The position numbers and the translations under genes are program-made. The notes beneath the pieces were generated by a model that was not told where the DNA came from, did no database searches, and saw nothing but the letters and a program-made list of their open reading frames with translations. From the NCBI GenBank assembly GCA_030066085.1, contig JASJCI010000025.1, positions 100,916 through 164,915 on the forward strand: a stretch of DNA of 64,000 nt, read 5' to 3'. The DNA comes from Gammaproteobacteria bacterium. Lineage in GTDB: Bacteria > Pseudomonadota > Gammaproteobacteria > GCA-001735895. Position 1 is the first letter of the stretch. Each line of letters begins with the position of its first letter. This document shows, piece by piece, positions 60,014 through 64,000 of this stretch.

Positions 60014-60852
60014 CGCGGCTGTACTGCTTCGCTTCTGCACCAGTGCCGGTACAGTGGCGTGAATTCAGCGATCAGGTCGCGGTTGTCGTGTTTGTGCGCG
60101 CCACCGAGCAGAATTTCGAGCTTGTGTCGCAGCATTGCGCGCGCGGCGCCGGCCGCTGCCGGCGGCAGGTCCCGCGCGCGCAGCAGGCGATCCAGCGCGC
60201 GTACGCGGAAGCGATCCATGGCCGGGTAGCGGCGCGACAGCTGGTCCGGGTGGCCACCGTGCTTCACGATCAGTGCTGCATCGATGTAGCCGACCTCGTG
60301 GCGGGCGCACAGCCGCAGCCAGAGGTCGTAATCCTCGCAGGCCGGCAGGGTTTCGTCGAAACCGCCGAGCGCGTCGAGGGTATTGCGCCGCAGTACGCTG
60401 GCGGACGGCGAAATCGCGCACAGCGGCAGGCAGTGCTCGAATATCCAGCCGCCGGCCTTGCGGTGTTTCTTCATCGGGTTGACCCGCACGCCGTTACGCA
60501 TCCAGATTTCGTCGGAGTGAAACAGCACCATGCCGGGGTTGCGCCGCCAGGCCGCGCGAATGCGCTCGATCTTGTGCGGCAGCCAGCTGTCGTCGGAGTC
60601 GAGCAGCGCGATCCAGTCGTGTTGCGCGGCCGAGATGCCGCGATTGCGTGCCGCGCTGACGCCGCGATTTGCCTGCCGCAGGACGCGTACCGCGGGGTAG
60701 TCCCGCGCCAGTATTTCCGCGCTGCCGTCATCCGAGCCATCGTCGACGACGATGATTTCATCCACCGGCGAAGTCTGCGCGCGCACCGAGTCGAGCGCGC
60801 GCGGCAGGCAGTAAGCGCGGTTGTAAGCGGGAATAACGACCGAGATCCGCAT
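60007..60852 (-). CDS. family 2 glycosyltransferase
   Basis: The 281-residue GT-A fold enzyme starts ISVVIPAYNRAYCLPRALDS, has the nucleotide-sugar motif IIVVDDGSDDGSAE and the DxD-like LLDSDDSWLPHK. The sugar and acceptor are unknown. There is no membrane segment. It sits unexpectedly in an operon with redox and repair-type genes, 18 bases after DUF1820 and overlapping the nucleosidase gene. Confidence 0.9.
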   Translation of the reverse strand: MRISVVIPAYNRAYCLPRALDSVRAQTSPVDEIIVVDDGSDDGSAEILARDYPAVRVLRQANRGVSAARNRGISAAQHDWIALLDSDDSWLPHKIERIRAAWRRNPGMVLFHSDEIWMRNGVRVNPMKKHRKAGGWIFEHCLPLCAISPSASVLRRNTLDALGGFDETLPACEDYDLWLRLCARHEVGYIDAALIVKHGGHPDQLSRRYPAMDRFRVRALDRLLRARDLPPAAAGAARAMLRHKLEILLGGAHKHDNRDLIAEFTPLYRHWCRSEAVQPRC

Positions 60853-60870
60853 CGGCGGGCAAATTCCGCG

Positions 60871-61203
60871 TCAGGAATTCTGCGGGATGGTGGACTGGCC
60901 CGGAAACCGGGTGACGCTGGCGCCGTCCTGGTCGAGGATGCGGTTCTTGCCGCTGCGGTCGACCTCGTCGATGCGGATCACGGCGAAGTGCGGGATGAAG
61001 GTGTGCTTGACGTTGCCGAACTCGTTCTTGAGGCGCTCCTCGGCCGGGTCGATCAGCAGCTTGGAGTGCTCGCCGAAAATGATTTCGCCGACCTCGATGA
61101 AGCCGGCCATCTGCGACTGGCTGACCTCGTGCGCGTAGAGTTCGTAGATCTGGTTGTTGTTGTGAAACAGGATACGAAAGGTGGATTTCCTGGACCCGGC
61201 CAT
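60871..61203 (-). CDS. DUF1820 family protein
   Basis: The 110-residue protein begins MAGSRKSTFRILFHNNNQIY and contains the family's YAHEVSQSQMAGFIEVGEI, then FGEHSKLLIDPAEERLKNEF. DUF1820 is a small gammaproteobacterial family of unknown function. Its position, 7 bases after the glutaredoxin gene, suggests a shared transcript. Confidence 0.9.
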   Translation of the reverse strand: MAGSRKSTFRILFHNNNQIYELYAHEVSQSQMAGFIEVGEIIFGEHSKLLIDPAEERLKNEFGNVKHTFIPHFAVIRIDEVDRSGKNRILDQDGASVTRFPGQSTIPQNS

Positions 61204-61210
61204 GACTTTG

Positions 61211-61471
61211 CTATCCGTCCGGCATCAGGTCGTCGAGCTCGCCGTCCATGTGCAGCTCGGCCAGTTCGGAAAAACCGCCGATCAGCTTGCCGTCGATCAG
61301 GATCTGCGGCACCGTGCGCGCGCTGTTGGTGACGCGCACGAACTCTTTCATGTGGTCATGGCTTTCATCGATGCGAATTTCGTCGAAGGGTATTTGCCAC
61401 TTGTCCAGCATGGTTTTGGCACGCTCGCAGAACACGCAGCTGGCGGTACTGTAGATGGTTACTCGGTTCAT
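61211..61471 (-). CDS. glutaredoxin
   Basis: The 86-residue protein has a dithiol C12-VF-C15 active site (STASCVFCERAK), the TVPQILIDGKLIGGF cis-proline and glutathione-binding segment, and a short acidic C-terminus. It resembles GrxC (Grx3). It reduces disulfides and ribonucleotide reductase using glutathione. ATG 61471 gives the standard start MNRVTIYST. It is the first gene of the six-gene operon ending in the SDR. Confidence 0.93.
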   Translation of the reverse strand: MNRVTIYSTASCVFCERAKTMLDKWQIPFDEIRIDESHDHMKEFVRVTNSARTVPQILIDGKLIGGFSELAELHMDGELDDLMPDG

Positions 61472-61553
61472 GGCTTCGATCAGGTTACGGTGGCGCGCAA
61501 TTCTACACCAGTTTGTTGTGCTCGCCACGTCCAACAGGTAGGGGCGGCCGGGG

Positions 61554-63917
61554 CTAACTCAAGCTGCGAATCGCGAGTATTGCCTGGTTGCGCAGCGTTT
61601 TCAGCAGACCCAGCTGGGCATCGCTCACCCGCAGGCCCGGCCTGTCGCCGGAATCGATGTAGATCAACGCCACCGCCGCCTGGCGGACGACGATCGGAAA
61701 CAGGGTAAAGCTGCGCGCGCCTACCTTGTCGTGATACCAGTCCGGTATGCGCGCGCGAATACTGGCATCGCGCGTGTTGTCGATACGAATGTCGACGTTG
61801 CGCTCGAGCGCCATGCTGAATACGTCGCTGGTCGCGCCCGGCTGCAGCACGAAGCTGTCGGTAATGGTTTCGATATCGTCGCCATAACCGAAACGTGCGC
61901 GGATGACGCCGCTGGCCGGGTCGCGCAGGCATAACACTACCCGCAGGTTGCCGAAGGCGCGGTAGATGGTTTCGAGGATCATGTGCAGCACCTGGTTGAG
62001 CTCGAACTCGCCGGTCAGCGTGTCGGTGATGTCCTGGATACCGTCACTGAGCGCCTTTTCGATCGAGGCCGCTTGCGGTTCGCTCTGTTCGACCAGTATC
62101 TCCATGCTTTCGCTGATGTCCTGCTCGTCCGGCCCTGCCTGCGATTCCTCGCCCGCGGCCGCCGACTGTTGCTGTCGTCCGTAGGGACTCCGGTCGAGGT
62201 CGAACTGGATCAGCTCGGCAAATTCGGACAGTTCGCCGAGACAGGTCTGCAGCAGCGCGTCGACCTGCTCGGCCGACAGCGGCAGGGCGCGCTCGAATCG
62301 CTGGCGCAGTGCCGCGATGGCCTGCTCGCGGGTTTCGAGCGGTTGCGCCAGCGCGGTCGCCAGCCCGCTGCCGAACTGGGTGATGATTCGCAGCCGCTCG
62401 CCGGGCGCGCTGGCCGGTTCGGGCGCGTCTTCCAGCGGCAGCATGCTGTCGGTGATGACCGCGGGGAATCCCCATTCGCGCGCGACCGCCATGCCCAGCC
62501 GGGTGTAACTCGTGCCGAGTACCCGGGTGGCCGCGGCGGACTCGCCGCAATCCTTTTCCAGGATGAGCTTGTCGATGGCCTCGGCTTCCTCGTGCAGGTA
62601 AAAACGCACCAGCATCTTGCCCAGCTGCTGCAGCAGTGCGCACAGGAAGGCCTGTTCGTGGTCGACCTGCTCCTGGTCCTGCGCCAGCCGGTTGGCCAGC
62701 AGGCCGGCGAACAGCGACTCGATCGCCTGCGACTTGAGACGCTCCGACTGGTGCCGGTTCTGCATGTGCTCGAACAGCATGAGGCCGGTCGCCAGGTTGC
62801 GCACCGGGTTGAGGCCGAGCATGACCACGGCACGCGAGATGGTACCGATCTTGCCGCCGCCGCGGCTGTAGTAGGCCGAGTTGACCAGGCGCAGCAGCTT
62901 GTTGGTCAACGAATAGTCCTTGAGGATCGCGTTGGCAACGCGAGTGAGGCTCTCGGTATCGCTGGTGGAAGCGCGGTTGAGTACGCCGAGCGTATGCGAA
63001 AAAGCCGGGAAATCTTTCTTGTGGCGCATGCGGCGCAACAGGAAACGGGTCGTGGCGTCGCTGTCCTGCCGCGGCGCGGCCGATTCTTCCAGCGCGAGGT
63101 AATCGTTGAAGGCGCGCAGCATTTCGCCGGCATCGGCGTAGCGCTGCGCAGGGTCACGCGCCAGGGCTTGCAGGATCAGCGCATCCAGCCGTTCGTCGAC
63201 CTCGCTGGAACGCTCCGATGGCGCGGTGACGTCGCTGTTGGCGATGGCGTGCAGCAACTGGTAGACATCATGGCCCTCGAACGCGGGCTTGCCGGTGAGC
63301 ATTTCGTAGAACACCAGGCCCAGCGAAAACACGTCCGCGGACTTGTCGTAGCGCTGCGAATCGATGTACTCGGGCGCCATGTACTGCGGTGTTCCGTACA
63401 GGTTCTGGCCGTCGCTTTCACGCCCGTCGTTCAGCAGTGCCAGGCCGAAGTCCGCCACCTTGGCGCGGCCATCGCGGTTGATCAGGATGTTGGCGGGCTT
63501 GAGGTCGCGATGCAGGATGCCGCGCGCGTGTGCCGCCGCCACCGCCTCGAGCACGTCGCGCATGATCGACAGCTTTTGCCGGTATTCGATACCCTCGGCA
63601 ATCCTTTGCTGCAGCGACTGGCCGTCGATGTGCTCGAGTACCAGGCAGGGCGTCTGGCGCGTGTCCGTGATGTCGAATATCGATACGATGTTGGCGTGCT
63701 GCAGGCGGCTGATGGTGCGTGCCTCGGCAACCAGTTGTTCCAGCGCGGCCGCGTTGGACTGGTCGTCGGCAAAGCGAATCGCCTTGATCGCAACGTCACG
63801 TTTCAGTTCCGGATCGTAGGCGAGGTAGACCATTCCCTGGCTGCCCTTGCCGAGCAGGCGGCGAATGGTGAAACGATCGATTTTGTCAGGAATGCTGGCG
63901 GCCACGGCAAAAATCAC
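61554..63917 (-). CDS. serine/threonine kinase fused to HDOD and GAF domains
   Basis: The 787-residue protein begins with a complete Hanks-type kinase: GKGSQGMVY (23-31), K45, H136-R-D138 in ILHRDLKPANIL, DFG 156-158 and MAPEYI. A linker leads to an HDOD domain (about 290-560, DYSLTNKLLRLVNSAYYS is typical). After an acidic, Gln/Glu-rich linker comes a GAF domain (about 620-787). No transmembrane helix is seen, so it is cytoplasmic. HDOD proteins usually act in signalling without known catalysis; here the kinase may be tuned by a GAF ligand. It is upstream of the glutaredoxin operon by 82 bases. Confidence 0.92.
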   Translation of the reverse strand: MIFAVAASIPDKIDRFTIRRLLGKGSQGMVYLAYDPELKRDVAIKAIRFADDQSNAAALEQLVAEARTISRLQHANIVSIFDITDTRQTPCLVLEHIDGQSLQQRIAEGIEYRQKLSIMRDVLEAVAAAHARGILHRDLKPANILINRDGRAKVADFGLALLNDGRESDGQNLYGTPQYMAPEYIDSQRYDKSADVFSLGLVFYEMLTGKPAFEGHDVYQLLHAIANSDVTAPSERSSEVDERLDALILQALARDPAQRYADAGEMLRAFNDYLALEESAAPRQDSDATTRFLLRRMRHKKDFPAFSHTLGVLNRASTSDTESLTRVANAILKDYSLTNKLLRLVNSAYYSRGGGKIGTISRAVVMLGLNPVRNLATGLMLFEHMQNRHQSERLKSQAIESLFAGLLANRLAQDQEQVDHEQAFLCALLQQLGKMLVRFYLHEEAEAIDKLILEKDCGESAAATRVLGTSYTRLGMAVAREWGFPAVITDSMLPLEDAPEPASAPGERLRIITQFGSGLATALAQPLETREQAIAALRQRFERALPLSAEQVDALLQTCLGELSEFAELIQFDLDRSPYGRQQQSAAAGEESQAGPDEQDISESMEILVEQSEPQAASIEKALSDGIQDITDTLTGEFELNQVLHMILETIYRAFGNLRVVLCLRDPASGVIRARFGYGDDIETITDSFVLQPGATSDVFSMALERNVDIRIDNTRDASIRARIPDWYHDKVGARSFTLFPIVVRQAAVALIYIDSGDRPGLRVSDAQLGLLKTLRNQAILAIRSLS

Positions 63918-63957
63918 AACCCCTGGGGTTGCTGTATCGGCCGCTTGGCGGAATTTG

Positions 63958-64000
63958 TTAGTCCGGGGGAGTCTCGTCCCGGTCGTTGACGGCCTGCACC
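63958..64000 (-). CDS. possible C-terminal end of a gene starting outside the window
   Basis: The minus strand reads VQAVNDRDETPPD followed by TAA at 63960-63958, an open frame running out of the window. The composition looks like a natural polar protein tail. Only 14 residues are visible, so neither coding nor function can be established. The 40 bases between it and the kinase start contain nothing recognisable. Confidence 0.3.
   Translation of the reverse strand, partial: VQAVNDRDETPPD

Noticed and set aside
61983..63989. Long plus-strand open frame opposite the kinase-HDOD-GAF gene (668 codons)
   Set aside because: It is a mirror of the kinase gene. Its translation is Gln/Arg/Val-rich without a domain, and the kinase frame has complete catalytic motifs.

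Overview
The window comes from a GC-rich gammaproteobacterium. No rRNA gene is present, so this rests on protein families largely confined to that class: DUF3581, YcgL, UbiK, DUF1820, TmcA, ComM, an FadE-type membrane acyl-CoA dehydrogenase and a GlnK-AmtB pair. Genes are dense, often overlapping by 1-8 bp, and there is no prophage, integron, CRISPR array or insertion sequence. The genus cannot be named from sequence alone.

Layout. 1-12.8 kb is mostly housekeeping: an acyltransferase cut by the window edge, DUF3581, an ABC-F ATPase, a MocR regulator, tRNA-Arg(CCG), a membrane-anchored cytochrome c5-like protein, ComM, a secreted methionine-rich repeat protein, UbiK, glnK-amtB, YcgL and a glutathione transferase. 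12.8-39.6 kb is a polyamine/amine catabolism island: a gamma-glutamyl-polyamine operon (puuA, aminotransferase, puuB), an orphan amidinohydrolase, aguB-aguA, the potFGHI uptake system, and a plus-strand run made of an aminotransferase, a Rieske oxygenase, two trimethylamine-dehydrogenase-family flavoproteins, a cupin, a tungsten-type aldehyde:ferredoxin oxidoreductase and a MoaD-like protein. It ends with speB, a second puuA-like gene, a GntR/FCD regulator and a class I amidotransferase. 39.6-64 kb holds c-di-GMP proteins, fadE-fadD, tmcA, YihY, exonuclease III, MsrA, a rhodanese, a CysB-like regulator, a six-gene operon (glutaredoxin, DUF1820, glycosyltransferase, nucleosidase, spore-photolyase-like radical SAM protein, SDR) and a kinase-HDOD-GAF protein.

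How the island may work (inference). Polyamines enter through PotFGHI. Agmatine reaches putrescine by AguA/AguB or by SpeB. Putrescine is glutamylated and then oxidised or transaminated to an aldehyde. No NAD-dependent aldehyde dehydrogenase is encoded in the island. The only aldehyde-oxidising enzyme is the tungsten AOR, which follows two amine dehydrogenase-like flavoproteins whose substrate-pocket residues differ from trimethylamine dehydrogenase. A perfect TGTGATCACA palindrome lies upstream of puuA, of potF and between gntR and the amidotransferase gene, suggesting one GntR/FCD regulon. This proposed amine-dehydrogenase plus W-AOR module is the most interesting candidate in the window.
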